Shown piece by piece: positions 43,854 to 52,779 of a stretch of 64,000 nucleotides of DNA. The stretch is from the NCBI GenBank assembly GCA_025055235.1, contig JANWYN010000064.1:51063-115062 (forward strand). The letters run 5' to 3'. This DNA comes from Candidatus Roseilinea sp. (GTDB lineage: Bacteria > Chloroflexota > Anaerolineae > J036 > Brachytrichaceae). The position numbers and the translations under genes were made by a program. The notes below the pieces were generated by a model, which worked only from the letters and a program-made list of their open reading frames with translations, made no database searches and was not told where the DNA came from. Every line of letters starts with the position of its first letter. The first letter of the stretch is position 1.

Positions 43854-45887
43854 ATGGCTGAAGAGACGACCAATCCCACCCCGGCTGAGACACCTGCTGC
43901 GCCAAAAGCCGCGCCTGCCGCCAAGCCTGCCTCTCCTGCGCCTGCCGGCGCTGCCAAAGCTGCGCCTGCTGCAGCCGCCGCTAAACCGGCGGCTGCCAAG
44001 CCTGCCGGCCATGCTGCGCCAAAAGGCCCACCGCTCGCCACGCTGACGCCGGAGCTGCTGCAACTGCAACAGCAATTCGGCGAGAACGTGATCACGCCTG
44101 CGCCGTACGTTGGCGTGCTGGTGAACGACTTGAGCAAGCTGCGCGACGTGATGACCTATGTGCGCGACCAGTTGGGGTTCGACATGCTCGCCAACGCGAC
44201 CGCGGTGGACTACATCAAGGAAGGCTACATCGAGGTGGTCTATCACCCGCAGCGGTCGAAGGGCGGCCAACCGATTACGCTCAAGGTGCGCGTGCCGCGC
44301 GGGAACGATCCGGTCGCGCCGACCGAAGTCGCCGTGCCCTCGCTTACGCCGATCTACGCCGGCGCGGAATTCCAGGAACGCGAGATCTACGACATGTACG
44401 GCGTGCGCTTCGAGGGCCATCCCGACTTGCGCCGCATCTTGACTTGGGAGGGCTTCTACGGCTGGCCGCTGCGCAAGGACTGGCACGAGCCCTACTACGA
44501 GGGCGATACCAAGCCGTTCGATTCGCGCTGGCCAAGCGGCCACCATCAACTCGCCGAGGAGCGCGTGCCGTGGGAGGACAACGTCAACTATCCGCCCGGC
44601 TTCGACCCGTTGAACTTCAACGCCAACCCGGACGCCGGCCTGTATGACAGCATGGCCAGCGGGGTGCCCGGCTTGGCGGTCGAGTCGAATGGTCACGCGC
44701 CCCAGCCGAAGGGCGTCGGCGCGGCGGTGCCGGTGCTCGACCGCAACTACAACAACTTGGCCGACGACGAGGAGCTGCGGACGGACCAGATCATCGTCAA
44801 CATGGGCCCGCAGCACCCATCCACGCACGGCGTGTTGCGCATGGTGGTCAAGCTCGATGGCGAGATGGTCACCGATCTCAAGCTCGTGCTCGGCTACCTG
44901 CATCGCAACCACGAGAAGATCGGCGAGCGCAACACCTGGCTGCACAACATCCCCTACACCGACCGGCTGGATTACATCTGTGGCCTGGCCAACGAATTGG
45001 GCTACGTGATCACGGTCGAGAAGATGATGGGCATCAAGCCGACCGAGCGCGCCGAATACCTGCGCGTAATCATGGCCGAGCTGACGCGCATCGAGTCGCA
45101 CTTCTGGGCCATTGGCTTCCTGCTGAACGACCTGGGCGCGTTCTACACGCCGGCGCTCTATTTCATCACCGAGCGCGACTTGATCCTCGACTTGTTTGAA
45201 GCGGTGACCGGCAGCCGGCTGATGTGCAACTACATGCGCTTCGGCGGGGTCAGCCGCGACTTCACCGAGGCGCAGATCATGCAAGCGCGCGAGCTGGCCT
45301 TCGAGCGCATCCCGCGCAAGATTGACGAGCTGGAGCAGTTGCTCACCGACAACGAGATCATCAAGGCGCGCACGATCGGCGTCGGCTACCTGCCCGCCGA
45401 GCGCAGCATCAACTACAGCCTGACCGGGCCGTGCCTGCGCGCCGCCGGCGTGCCCTACGACATCCGCCGCGTGGATCCCTACAGCATCTACGACCGCTTC
45501 GACTTCGAGATCCCGGTGTTCTACGGCGCGGATGTGTACGATCGCTATCGCGTGCGCGTGGCCGAGATGCGCCAGTCGCTGCGCATCGTGCAGCAGGCGC
45601 TCAACCAGCTCGACCAGACCAAGCCGGGCGACATCCAGGCCGGTAAGAAGGCCTATAACCACCGCGTGCCGGCAGGCGAAGCCTATGGCCGCGTGGAGAC
45701 GCCGAAGGGCGAACTGGGCTTCTACTTGGTCAGCGACGGCGGCCAAAATCCCTATCGCTACCATGTGCGCTCGAGTTCGTTCATCAACTTGAACTCGCTG
45801 AAGGAGATGACCGTCGGCCACAAGGTCGCCGACGCCGTCGTCATCCTCGGCTCGTTGGACATCGTGTTGGGAGAAGTAGATCGGTGA
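43854..45887 (+). CDS. nuoCD: NADH-quinone oxidoreductase fused subunits C and D
   Basis: 677 residues. Residues 1-62 are a low-complexity Ala/Pro/Lys region (AAPKAAPAAKPASPAPAG...). NuoC (about 75-270) has GAEFQEREIYDMYGVRFEGH, then HPDLRRILTWEGFYGWPLRKD. NuoD (about 300-677) has IIVNMGPQHPSTHGVLRMVV, LGYLHRNHEKI, MRFGGVSRDF and GELGFYLVSDG, ending GSLDIVLGEVDR. The C-D fusion is known from enterobacteria and others. This is the peripheral arm that leads electrons to quinone. A 107-base gap with heptamers follows before nuoI. The remaining nuo genes are not in the window. Confidence 0.95.
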   Translation: MAEETTNPTPAETPAAPKAAPAAKPASPAPAGAAKAAPAAAAAKPAAAKPAGHAAPKGPPLATLTPELLQLQQQFGENVITPAPYVGVLVNDLSKLRDVMTYVRDQLGFDMLANATAVDYIKEGYIEVVYHPQRSKGGQPITLKVRVPRGNDPVAPTEVAVPSLTPIYAGAEFQEREIYDMYGVRFEGHPDLRRILTWEGFYGWPLRKDWHEPYYEGDTKPFDSRWPSGHHQLAEERVPWEDNVNYPPGFDPLNFNANPDAGLYDSMASGVPGLAVESNGHAPQPKGVGAAVPVLDRNYNNLADDEELRTDQIIVNMGPQHPSTHGVLRMVVKLDGEMVTDLKLVLGYLHRNHEKIGERNTWLHNIPYTDRLDYICGLANELGYVITVEKMMGIKPTERAEYLRVIMAELTRIESHFWAIGFLLNDLGAFYTPALYFITERDLILDLFEAVTGSRLMCNYMRFGGVSRDFTEAQIMQARELAFERIPRKIDELEQLLTDNEIIKARTIGVGYLPAERSINYSLTGPCLRAAGVPYDIRRVDPYSIYDRFDFEIPVFYGADVYDRYRVRVAEMRQSLRIVQQALNQLDQTKPGDIQAGKKAYNHRVPAGEAYGRVETPKGELGFYLVSDGGQNPYRYHVRSSSFINLNSLKEMTVGHKVADAVVILGSLDIVLGEVDR

Positions 45888-45890
45888 AGA

Positions 45891-45980
45891 ATCTTTCATC
45901 TTTCATCTTTCACCTGTCATTTTTGCAGCCGTATCGGCAGCGCCAAATGAACGATGAGAAATGAAAGATGAAAGATGACA
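45891..45980. repeat. ATCTTTC and AAAGATG heptamers forming inverted arms between nuoCD and nuoI
   Basis: TCTTTCA units at 45893-45914 are complementary to GAAAGATG units at 45960-45978, so the transcript between nuoCD and nuoI could fold into a long hairpin. Confidence 0.8.
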
Positions 45981-45995
45981 AATGGAGAATCCGAA

Positions 45996-46784
45996 ATGGG
46001 TTTGATGGGAACCGGCATCCTGAAGGGTCTGGGCGTGACCCTCAGGCATTTCATTGACACCTACGCGGAAGATCTGAAATACATCCTGAACAAGGGTGGC
46101 GTGCAGCCGCGCCCACTGCGCCGGCAAAGCCCCAAGAATCGCGGGCTGGTCACGGTCGAATACCCTCGCGAGCGCCTGCCGCTGCCGGAGAACTTCCGCT
46201 ACGTGCCCTTCTTGGTCTACGACACCGAGAAGCAGGACGACAAATGCACCTCGTGCGGCATCTGCGCCAAGGTGTGCCCGCCGCAATGCATCTGGATCGT
46301 GCGGACGGAAGACCCGGTCACCAAGCGCCCCGTGCCGCAGCCGAAGGAGTTCTACATTGACACCACCATCTGCATGAACTGCGGCTACTGCGCGGAGTTC
46401 TGCCCGTTCGATGCGATCAAGATGGATCACGACTACGAACTCAGCTACTATCCACATCAAGAGCCCAGCGCGCGCATGGTGCACGACAAGGCCCGCCTGA
46501 CCAAGCCGGACACCTATCACGCTTCCATCCACCCGACCGATTGGCGCCGCGAACTGGAAGACCGCGCAGCCGAGGAAGCGAAGAAGAAGGCTGCTGCCGA
46601 AGCCAAGGCCAAAGCCGACGCTGCTAAGCCGGCTGCCGGCGCTGCACCGGCAGCTAAGCCTGCCGCTGCTGCGAAGCCGGCGGCGCCGGCCGGCGCGGCC
46701 AAACCGGCTGCTCCTGCGCCGAAGCCAGCCGATGGGCCGGAGAACCCGGCACAAGCCGACGCCGGGAAGGCCGGCAGTGAGTAA
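45996..46784 (+). CDS. nuoI: NADH-quinone oxidoreductase subunit I
   Basis: 262 residues. Two 4Fe-4S motifs are seen: CTSCGICAKVCPP (N6a) and CMNCGYCAEFCPF (N6b). ATG 45996 is chosen because GGAGAA lies 6 bases before it and the family start is near GILKGLGVTLRHF. The last 80 residues are a charged then Ala/Pro/Lys-rich tail (AKKKAAAEAKAKADAAKPAAG...), like the ends of NuoB and NuoCD. The order nuoB-nuoCD-nuoI without A, E-H or J-N suggests the operon is split in this genome. Confidence 0.95.
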   Translation: MGLMGTGILKGLGVTLRHFIDTYAEDLKYILNKGGVQPRPLRRQSPKNRGLVTVEYPRERLPLPENFRYVPFLVYDTEKQDDKCTSCGICAKVCPPQCIWIVRTEDPVTKRPVPQPKEFYIDTTICMNCGYCAEFCPFDAIKMDHDYELSYYPHQEPSARMVHDKARLTKPDTYHASIHPTDWRRELEDRAAEEAKKKAAAEAKAKADAAKPAAGAAPAAKPAAAAKPAAPAGAAKPAAPAPKPADGPENPAQADAGKAGSE

Positions 46785-46823
46785 AGCGCGCGGATTCTGG
46801 TAAAGTTCAGGCCCTGAATCTAC

Positions 46824-47738
46824 ATGGGTAATATCTTCGACTTCCTGCTCGTCAACCCGATGACGAATGCGATCATGCTGCTGTACGGGTTGCTCTTCAA
46901 CCAGTACGTGCTGGCCATCATCGCGTTGACGTTAATCATCCGCCTGGTCACGCTGCCGCTCACGCTGAAGCAGCAGATCTCCGCCTTCAAGATGCAAGCG
47001 ATGCAGCCGCAGATCAAGGCGTTGCAGGAGAAATACAAAAGCGATCCGCAGCGGTTGCAGGCCGAGATGCGCAAGCTGGGCTTCAACCCGCTGAGCGGAT
47101 GCCTGCCGCTGCTCATCCAGTTCCCCATCCTGATCGCGCTCTACCAGGCCATCATCCGCACGCTGACGGTGACGCCGCTCAGCACGCTGGAGCTGGGCAA
47201 CCACCTCTACGGCTTCCTGCCCGGCCTCTCCACGCTGGTGCCGATAGATTCCCGTTTCTTGCTGTGGGATCTGGGCCAGCCCGACCCGCTCTTCATCATC
47301 CCAATTCTGGTCGTGGTGAGCACCTACTTTGCCAACAAGGTGATGACGCCGCCGACGACCGATCCGACCATGCGGCAGACCAACCAGATGATGCAGTTGA
47401 TGATGCCGCTGATGTTCGGCTTCTTCATGCTCAGCACGCCGGTTGGATTGGGCGTGTATTGGATCGTCTCGAACCTGATCGGCATCGTGCAGTACTACGT
47501 CACCAAGCCGAGCCTGGATCGCGCCCGTGCGCTGCACGCTGCCCCGGCAGCCGGCGCCGTCCCCAGCGCTGCTCCGGCCGTCAAGGCAGAAGCAGCAGAG
47601 AAGCCGCTCTTCGAGCCGCCCAAGTCCAAAGTGAAGGCCAAGTCCACCGGCCGGGTCAATCGCTCCGTCTCGGCTTCGAAGAGCAGCGCCAAGGATGGGA
47701 GCGGCAAGGGCAGCAAAGTCACGACTACGCCGCAGTAA
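46824..47738 (+). CDS. yidC: Membrane protein insertase YidC/Oxa1
   Basis: 304 residues, short Gram-positive-type form without the large periplasmic domain. The five-helix core has LTLIIRLVTLPLTLKQQISA, containing the conserved hydrophilic-groove Arg, then MQPQIKALQEKYKSDPQRLQ, CLPLLIQFPILIALYQAI and STPVGLGVYWIVSNLIGIVQ. The C-terminal tail is basic (KSKVKAKSTGRVNRS) and suits ribosome contact. It is followed directly by jag, the usual partner near bacterial origins. rnpA and rpmH, normally just upstream, are absent; nuoI takes that place. Confidence 0.95.
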   Translation: MGNIFDFLLVNPMTNAIMLLYGLLFNQYVLAIIALTLIIRLVTLPLTLKQQISAFKMQAMQPQIKALQEKYKSDPQRLQAEMRKLGFNPLSGCLPLLIQFPILIALYQAIIRTLTVTPLSTLELGNHLYGFLPGLSTLVPIDSRFLLWDLGQPDPLFIIPILVVVSTYFANKVMTPPTTDPTMRQTNQMMQLMMPLMFGFFMLSTPVGLGVYWIVSNLIGIVQYYVTKPSLDRARALHAAPAAGAVPSAAPAVKAEAAEKPLFEPPKSKVKAKSTGRVNRSVSASKSSAKDGSGKGSKVTTTPQ

Positions 47739-47763
47739 ACCCTTCGGACATGTAGCTAGAAAG

Positions 47764-48603
47764 ATGCCTGCAATCGAAGTTTCAGCACCCGACGTCGAGA
47801 GCGCAATTGCGCAAGGCCTGCAACAACTCAATCTCATCCGCGCCGAGGTCAAGATCGAAGTGCTCGACGAGGGAAGCCGGGGCGTATTGGGGATCGGCGC
47901 GAAGCCGGCCCGCGTTCGCCTGACGCCGTTCGCTGAACTCGAGGCACAACAAGCCGCCCCAGCGCCTGCTGCTGCTCCTCCTCCTCCTGCATCGGCAGCG
48001 ATTCAGGGATCTCCTCCGCCTATTGCAGAGGCATCGCCCCCCGTCGTCCAGAAGTCAGTCGAGCTGCCGGCCGGCGCGCCGGCCTCGAACGAAGCGCCTG
48101 AAGACGCGCCTGCGCCGAAGATCGAAGGCGAAGAGCTCGCGCTCACGCTGGTGCGAGACATTCTGCGGCGCATGGGGATCAAGCGTTACGAGGTGAAAGT
48201 GAAGAGCATCTTCCCGGCCAACAGCGAGGAAGAGCCTTCCATCTGGGTAGACGTCACACTCGTCAACGCCTTCGACGAGGAGTTGATGCTCAGCCATCAG
48301 CGCGAAGGGTTGAACGCGCTGCAGACCGTTGTGCAGACGATGTGGTCGCACCGCACCAGGAGTAGCTTGCGCGTGAACGTGGACGTCAACGGGTATCGCC
48401 GGCGGCGCGAACAGCAGTTGATCAACATGGCCCGGCGCCTGGCCGACAAGGTCGTCGCCAACGGCAAGCCCATCACGCTTGAGCCGATGCCGGCAAATGA
48501 GCGGCGCATCGTGCACATGGCGCTGCGCGACCGTCCCGGCGTGTTCACCGAGAGCTGCGGCGAAGGCGCCTCGCGCAAGGTGCAAATCAAACCGAAGAAG
48601 TGA
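47764..48603 (+). CDS. jag: Jag/KhpB (EloR) RNA-binding protein
   Basis: 279 residues. A Jag-N domain (MPAIEVSAPDVESAIAQGLQ to SRGVLGIGAKPARVRL) is followed by a Pro/Ala-rich linker (about 63-120). A KH domain (to about 200) and an R3H domain end the protein: YRRRREQQLINMARRLADKV, then LEPMPANERRIVHMALRDRP. R3H is recognised by ERRIVHMAL. KhpB-type proteins bind RNA and affect cell elongation and division. ATG 47764 begins the Jag-N motif; upstream frame codons lie inside yidC. Confidence 0.93.
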   Translation: MPAIEVSAPDVESAIAQGLQQLNLIRAEVKIEVLDEGSRGVLGIGAKPARVRLTPFAELEAQQAAPAPAAAPPPPASAAIQGSPPPIAEASPPVVQKSVELPAGAPASNEAPEDAPAPKIEGEELALTLVRDILRRMGIKRYEVKVKSIFPANSEEEPSIWVDVTLVNAFDEELMLSHQREGLNALQTVVQTMWSHRTRSSLRVNVDVNGYRRRREQQLINMARRLADKVVANGKPITLEPMPANERRIVHMALRDRPGVFTESCGEGASRKVQIKPKK

Positions 48604-48660
48604 CGCGCGACGCAATACGCGATGCGGAAGCGGAATACGCTGCGCATTGTGTGACGCGCC
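48604..48660 (+). repeat. ACGCGAT/ACGCAAT heptamer-like units after jag
   Basis: Degenerate units of ACGCAAT, ACGCGAT and GCGGAAT between jag and the next gene. A similar stretch lies inside argH at 37052-37085. Confidence 0.65.
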
Positions 48661-48675
48661 GGCAAGGTCGCTCTC

Positions 48676-49521
48676 ATGCCGCCCGACTATCTCGCCATCG
48701 GACACGTCACCGAGGACGTCTGGCGTGATGGGAGCGTGACCCCCGGCGGCACGGCTTGGTTCGCATCGCTGGCCGCCCGACGCATCGTGGAGCGCGTGAG
48801 CGTGTTGACCGCCGCGGCGGAGAGCTACGACACCGAGAAGTTCCTGCCCGACATCCACGTGCATCGCATCCCATCGCCGACCACGACGCAGTTCGAGAAC
48901 ATCTACACCCCGCATGGTCGCATCCAGTACACGCGCCCCAGCCCGGTTCGCCTGGAACCGGCGCACCTGACCGACGAGCTGCGGCAGGCCAGGATCATGC
49001 ACCTCGCGCCGGTGTGCGACGAGGTGAGCCCGGCATTCGCAGCCGAAGCACCGCCCGGTGCATTCATCGGCGTGACGCCGCAGGGATGGCTGCGCCGATG
49101 GGACGAGACCGGCCGCGTCTACGCCAAGCCTTGGGATGCTGCGCCGCATGTGCTGGCGCGCGCCGATGCTGTGGTGATCAGCATTGACGACGTGGCCGGC
49201 GATTGGCGGCTGGCGCTCACCTGGGCTGCTCAGGCACGCTTGTTCGTCGTCACCTTGAGCGCAGAGGGGTGCGTCGTCTTCCTCGACGGCCGGCCGTATC
49301 ACGTTCCTGCGCCGCAGGTCGAGGAGGTAGATCCCACCGGCGCGGGGGACATCTTCGCGGCGACGCTGTTCATCTCGCTGCAGCGCGGTCAGGATCCACT
49401 GGAAGCGGCTGCGTTCGCCAATTGCGTTGCCGCGCAATCCGTCACGCGCAAGCGGCTGGCCGGCCTGCCTACGCGGGAGGATCTCGAACGCTGCAGTACA
49501 ATCGTCGCACGCAAGGTGTAA
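48676..49521 (+). CDS. PfkB-family carbohydrate kinase
   Basis: 281 residues. The N-terminal YLAIGHVTEDVWRDG and GGTAWFASLAARRI are the ribokinase-type substrate start. The C-terminal signature is EVDPTGAGDIFAATLFISLQ with the catalytic Asp and anion hole. LFVVTLSAEGCVVFLDG is the usual strand before it. It is shorter than most ribokinases (about 300) and lacks the full lid. Phosphorylation of a sugar or nucleoside is expected; the substrate is unknown. It is inserted between jag and parA. Confidence 0.85.
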   Translation: MPPDYLAIGHVTEDVWRDGSVTPGGTAWFASLAARRIVERVSVLTAAAESYDTEKFLPDIHVHRIPSPTTTQFENIYTPHGRIQYTRPSPVRLEPAHLTDELRQARIMHLAPVCDEVSPAFAAEAPPGAFIGVTPQGWLRRWDETGRVYAKPWDAAPHVLARADAVVISIDDVAGDWRLALTWAAQARLFVVTLSAEGCVVFLDGRPYHVPAPQVEEVDPTGAGDIFAATLFISLQRGQDPLEAAAFANCVAAQSVTRKRLAGLPTREDLERCSTIVARKV

Positions 49522-49554
49522 TGTGTCACGCGCATGCGTCGAAGGCAGCTCGGG

Positions 49555-49617
49555 TGCGTAATGTGTAAGACGCAGGACGCAAGACTCAGGACGCGAGACG
49601 CAAGACGTGACCCGCAA
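49555..49617 (+). repeat. ACGCAAG/ACGCAGG heptamers before parA
   Basis: About seven 7-base units between the PfkB gene and parA, ending 21 bases before the parA ATG. Same unit type as at the end of argH and inside the giant glycosyltransferase. Confidence 0.85.
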
Positions 49618-49637
49618 CACTTCACCCGCGCTTCATC

Positions 49638-50507
49638 ATGACGCGCATCTACGCAATCGCCAACCAGAAGGGCGGCGTGGGCAAGACCACCACGGCGGTT
49701 AACCTCAGCGCCTATCTCGCGCTGGCCGGCCGGCGCGTGTTGCTGTTGGACATAGACCCGCAGTGCAACGCCAGCAGCAGCTTGGGCCTGGACAAGAACA
49801 AGGTGGCGACCTCTTCCTATGAGGTATTGCTGGGCAGCGTCACACCCGCGAAGGCCACGTTGAAGAACGCGCGGCTCAACCTGTCGGTCGTGCCGGCCTC
49901 GCCGGCGCTGGCCGGGGCGGAGATCGAGCTGGTGGGCGAATTGGCGCGCGAATACCGGCTGCGGCAGGCGCTGGCCGCCGAGGCCGGCAAGTACGACTAC
50001 GTGTTGATTGACTGCCCGCCTTCGCTCGGCTTGCTCACCGTGAACGCGCTCACCGCAGCGAACGGCGTGCTCATCCCCGTGCAGTGCGAATACCTGGCCC
50101 TGGAGGGGCTATCGCAACTGACGCGCACGGTGCAACTGGTACGCCAGCGCTTGAACCCCCAGCTCGAAATTCGCGGGCTGATCATGACGATGTACGATGC
50201 GCGCACGGCGCTTTCGCAACAGGTGGTGGCCGAGGTGGAGAAGTTCTTCGCCGGCAAAGTGTTCCGCACGCGCATCCCGCGCAACGTGCGCCTGAGCGAA
50301 GCGCCTAGCCACGGCCAGCCGATCATGACCTACGCGCCATCGTCGCCCGGCGGCCAGGCCTACAAGAGCCTGGCCGAAGAGTTGATGGCGCAAGACGAAG
50401 CGACGCCGGCATCAAGCGAAGCTGCGTTGTCGAATGCGATGCATACGCCGGTGGCGCAATCTTCGCCGGACGGCGCAACGGCGCGCGAAACGACCGACAC
50501 TCCCTGA
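49638..50507 (+). CDS. parA: Chromosome-partitioning ATPase ParA/Soj
   Basis: 289 residues. Deviant Walker A YAIANQKGGVGKTTTAVNLS near residue 5, VLLLDIDPQCNASSSLGL and YVLIDCPPSLGLLTVNAL (Walker A' and B) are the Soj signature. A Thr/Ser/Ala-rich tail of about 35 residues follows the fold. It works with ParB to segregate the origin. parB follows after 13 bases. Confidence 0.95.
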   Translation: MTRIYAIANQKGGVGKTTTAVNLSAYLALAGRRVLLLDIDPQCNASSSLGLDKNKVATSSYEVLLGSVTPAKATLKNARLNLSVVPASPALAGAEIELVGELAREYRLRQALAAEAGKYDYVLIDCPPSLGLLTVNALTAANGVLIPVQCEYLALEGLSQLTRTVQLVRQRLNPQLEIRGLIMTMYDARTALSQQVVAEVEKFFAGKVFRTRIPRNVRLSEAPSHGQPIMTYAPSSPGGQAYKSLAEELMAQDEATPASSEAALSNAMHTPVAQSSPDGATARETTDTP

Positions 50508-50520
50508 CCCCTGATTGCTC

Positions 50521-51399
50521 ATGGCACCTAAAACCGGACTTGGACGAGGACTCGATGCGCTGATCCCCGGCGCGAGCGAGGCCGAAGCAGGACGCGGCGG
50601 CGTCATCGAAATCGCCGTCACCGAGATTCGCGCCAACCCGCGCCAGCCACGCATGGTGCGCGGGCAAGAGGCGATGCAACTCGAGGAGCTGGCCGCCAGC
50701 ATCCGCGAGCATGGCGTGATCCAGCCACTCATCGTCACGCGCACGCAGGGCCCGGGTGCGCCCTATACGCTCATCGCCGGCGAGCGGCGCTGGCGCGCGG
50801 CGCAGCTCGCCGGCCTCACCCACGTCCCGGTCATCCTCAAGGACGCCACGCCGCAGGAGATGCTGGAGATCGCGCTGATCGAGAACATCCAGCGCAACGA
50901 CCTCAGCCCGCTCGAAGAGGCCGCCGCCTTCCAGCAGCTCATCAACGAATTCGGCCTGACGCCCGACATGGTGGCCGAGCGCGTCGGCAAGAGCCGCGTG
51001 GCGATCTACAACACGCTGCGGCTGCTCAAGCTGCCCGGTCAGGTTCAGGCTGCGCTGATGCAGGGCGACATTACCGAGGGCCACGCGCGCGCCTTGCTGG
51101 GGCTAAGCTCAGCGGTGGATCAACTGGTCGCGCTCGACGAGATCAAGAAGCACGGCCTGAACGTGCGGCAGACCGAAGAGCTGATCCGGCGGATGAACCG
51201 GCCCAAGACCACGTCCAAGAAAACCGAGCGCGACCGCGAATGGCAGGGGGCGAAGGAATACGAGGCCAAGCTGCGCGACGTGCTGGGCACGAAGGTGTCG
51301 CTGATGCGCGGGCGCAAGGGCGGGCGCATCGTCATCGAGTTCTACTCCGACGAGGAGCTGGGCGCGATTTACGAGAAGATCGTGGGCAGTGGGGAGTAG
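50521..51399 (+). CDS. parB: Chromosome-partitioning protein ParB/Spo0J
   Basis: 292 residues. TGLGRGLDALIPG near the start is typical, followed by the CTP-binding region IEIAVTEIRANPRQPR, ITRTQGPGAPYTLIAGERRWRAAQ and a helix-turn-helix NEFGLTPDMVAERVGKSR. EGHARALLGL and a C-terminal dimer domain follow. ATG 50521 is chosen over TTG 50515. No perfect 16-base parS (TGTTTCACGTGAAACA type) was noticed in the window by eye. Confidence 0.95.
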   Translation: MAPKTGLGRGLDALIPGASEAEAGRGGVIEIAVTEIRANPRQPRMVRGQEAMQLEELAASIREHGVIQPLIVTRTQGPGAPYTLIAGERRWRAAQLAGLTHVPVILKDATPQEMLEIALIENIQRNDLSPLEEAAAFQQLINEFGLTPDMVAERVGKSRVAIYNTLRLLKLPGQVQAALMQGDITEGHARALLGLSSAVDQLVALDEIKKHGLNVRQTEELIRRMNRPKTTSKKTERDREWQGAKEYEAKLRDVLGTKVSLMRGRKGGRIVIEFYSDEELGAIYEKIVGSGE

Positions 51400-51412
51400 G
51401 GGAGTGGGGATG
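51388..51412 (+). repeat. GGGGAGT heptamers at the parB end
   Basis: Three imperfect GGGGAGT units cover the parB stop and the presumed start of the methyltransferase. Confidence 0.65.
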
Positions 51413-52303
51413 TGCGCTCCCGCCTTCTCGATTGCATCTGGAACGATCTACTGCGGCGACAACGTCGCCGTTCTCCGCAAGCACATTTCCGATCGTTCGG
51501 TTGACCTGATCTACGCCGACCCGCCGTTCAACTCCGGCCACGCCTACTACGCCACCGGCAGGCGGCGCGAAGGCCCACGCTTCCATGACGTTTGGCGCTG
51601 GGATGGCGAAGCGTACCGGCGTGCGCTGGCCGAATCGCCGGCGCCGCTGGCCGGCGCGTTGGAAGCGCTGCGCCGCATCCTCGGCGAAAGCGACGCGCTG
51701 GCCTACTGCGCCGCGCTCGCACCGTGCCTGGGCGAGCTGCGTCGTGTCCTGAAGGATACCGGCAGCCTGTATCTGCACTGCGACGTGCGGATGAGCCATT
51801 ACCTGCGCCTGATGCTCGATGCGCTGTTCGGCCGCGAGCGCTGCCGCAACGAGATCGTCTGGGCCTATCGCACCGGCGGCGCCGGCAAGCGCCACTTCGC
51901 CCGCAAACACGACGCCATCTTGTTCTACACTGCGTCGGACGATTACACCTTTCACCCGCAGCGCGAGCGCGTGCGCTACCGCAAGCGCTTCTTCGGCGCG
52001 CAGCGCGACGCGCACGGCTACTACGCCGATGTGTTGCTGCGCGACGTGTGGGAGATCCCGGCGGTGATCAACGTGTCGTCGGAACGCACCGGCTACCCGA
52101 CGCAGAAGCCGCTGGCGTTGCTGGAGCGCATCATCGCCGCGTCATCCAACGCCGGCGACGTGGTGCTCGACCCGTATTGCGGTAGCGGCACGACGCTGGT
52201 CGCCGCGCAAAAGTTGGGCCGGCGGTGGGTCGGCATTGACGCGAGCGAGGAGGCGGTGCGGGTGGCGCGGGCGAGGCTGAGCAAAGAAGAAGTCAATCAG
52301 TAA
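51410..52303 (+). CDS. Orphan DNA N4/N6 methyltransferase, beta class
   Basis: About 297 residues. Motif IV is DLIYADPPFNSG (D37). A long variable region follows and motif I lies near the C-terminus in VLDPYCGSGTTLVAAQKLGR, with YPTQKPLALLERII before it. This order (IV first, I last) is the beta class, which includes CcrM and M.HinfI. DPPF occurs in adenine-N6 and cytosine-N4 enzymes. No restriction gene is nearby. It follows parB directly, so a chromosome-related rather than defence role is possible. Start ATG 51410 overlaps the heptamers; 51389 is an alternative inside parB. Confidence 0.85.
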   Translation: MCAPAFSIASGTIYCGDNVAVLRKHISDRSVDLIYADPPFNSGHAYYATGRRREGPRFHDVWRWDGEAYRRALAESPAPLAGALEALRRILGESDALAYCAALAPCLGELRRVLKDTGSLYLHCDVRMSHYLRLMLDALFGRERCRNEIVWAYRTGGAGKRHFARKHDAILFYTASDDYTFHPQRERVRYRKRFFGAQRDAHGYYADVLLRDVWEIPAVINVSSERTGYPTQKPLALLERIIAASSNAGDVVLDPYCGSGTTLVAAQKLGRRWVGIDASEEAVRVARARLSKEEVNQ

Positions 52304-52343
52304 TCACAGCGGCATGGCAAGAAGGCTGCGTAGAGCGTTCGCC

Positions 52344-52682
52344 TCACCCCTGCGCCTCGCCGGTCAGTCGTTCGAACCGCTCGACGTTCAGCACGAACAC
52401 GGTCGCGCCGCCCACTTCGACCTCGAGCGGTTGCGGGTTATAGGTGCCCATCACCTCGCCGGGGACGTTGACGTAGGCCGTGCGCCGCTGGGCAGTTTTG
52501 CGCAGGATGCGCAGCGCGTCGTTGACGTGCGCGTCTTCCACGCCGACCAGCAGCGTGACGTTCTCGCGGCGCAGCCACCCGCCCTGCGTCGCCATGCGCG
52601 TGACGCGATAGCCGGCTTCGTTCAGTGCCTGCGTCACCTTGCTGGCATCGTCGGCCTGAACGACGGCCATGATCATCTTCAT
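52344..52682 (-). CDS. darA: Cyclic-di-AMP receptor DarA/PstA (PII-like)
   Basis: 112 residues. MKMIMAVVQADDASKVTQAL, YRVTRMATQGGWLRRENVTL and LLVGVEDAHVNDALRIL match the DarA family, PII-like trimers that bind c-di-AMP. The T-loop region after the VTRMAT...G strand is short, as in this family. A GGGCAG lies 9 bases upstream. Its presence implies c-di-AMP signalling in this organism, although no diadenylate cyclase is in the window. Confidence 0.88.
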   Translation of the reverse strand: MKMIMAVVQADDASKVTQALNEAGYRVTRMATQGGWLRRENVTLLVGVEDAHVNDALRILRKTAQRRTAYVNVPGEVMGTYNPQPLEVEVGGATVFVLNVERFERLTGEAQG

Positions 52683-52779
52683 CGCTGCCCTCCGATTCGC
52701 GGCTCATCTTTGTGACTCCGGCTCGCCTCATGTCTTGCCGGTCAGCATGATACACGAGCGATCTGCGCCGCAGCCGGTG

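Noticed and set aside
49638..51399. parS sites near parAB
   Set aside because: No sequence close to TGTTTCACGTGAAACA was seen by eye; a motif scan would settle it.
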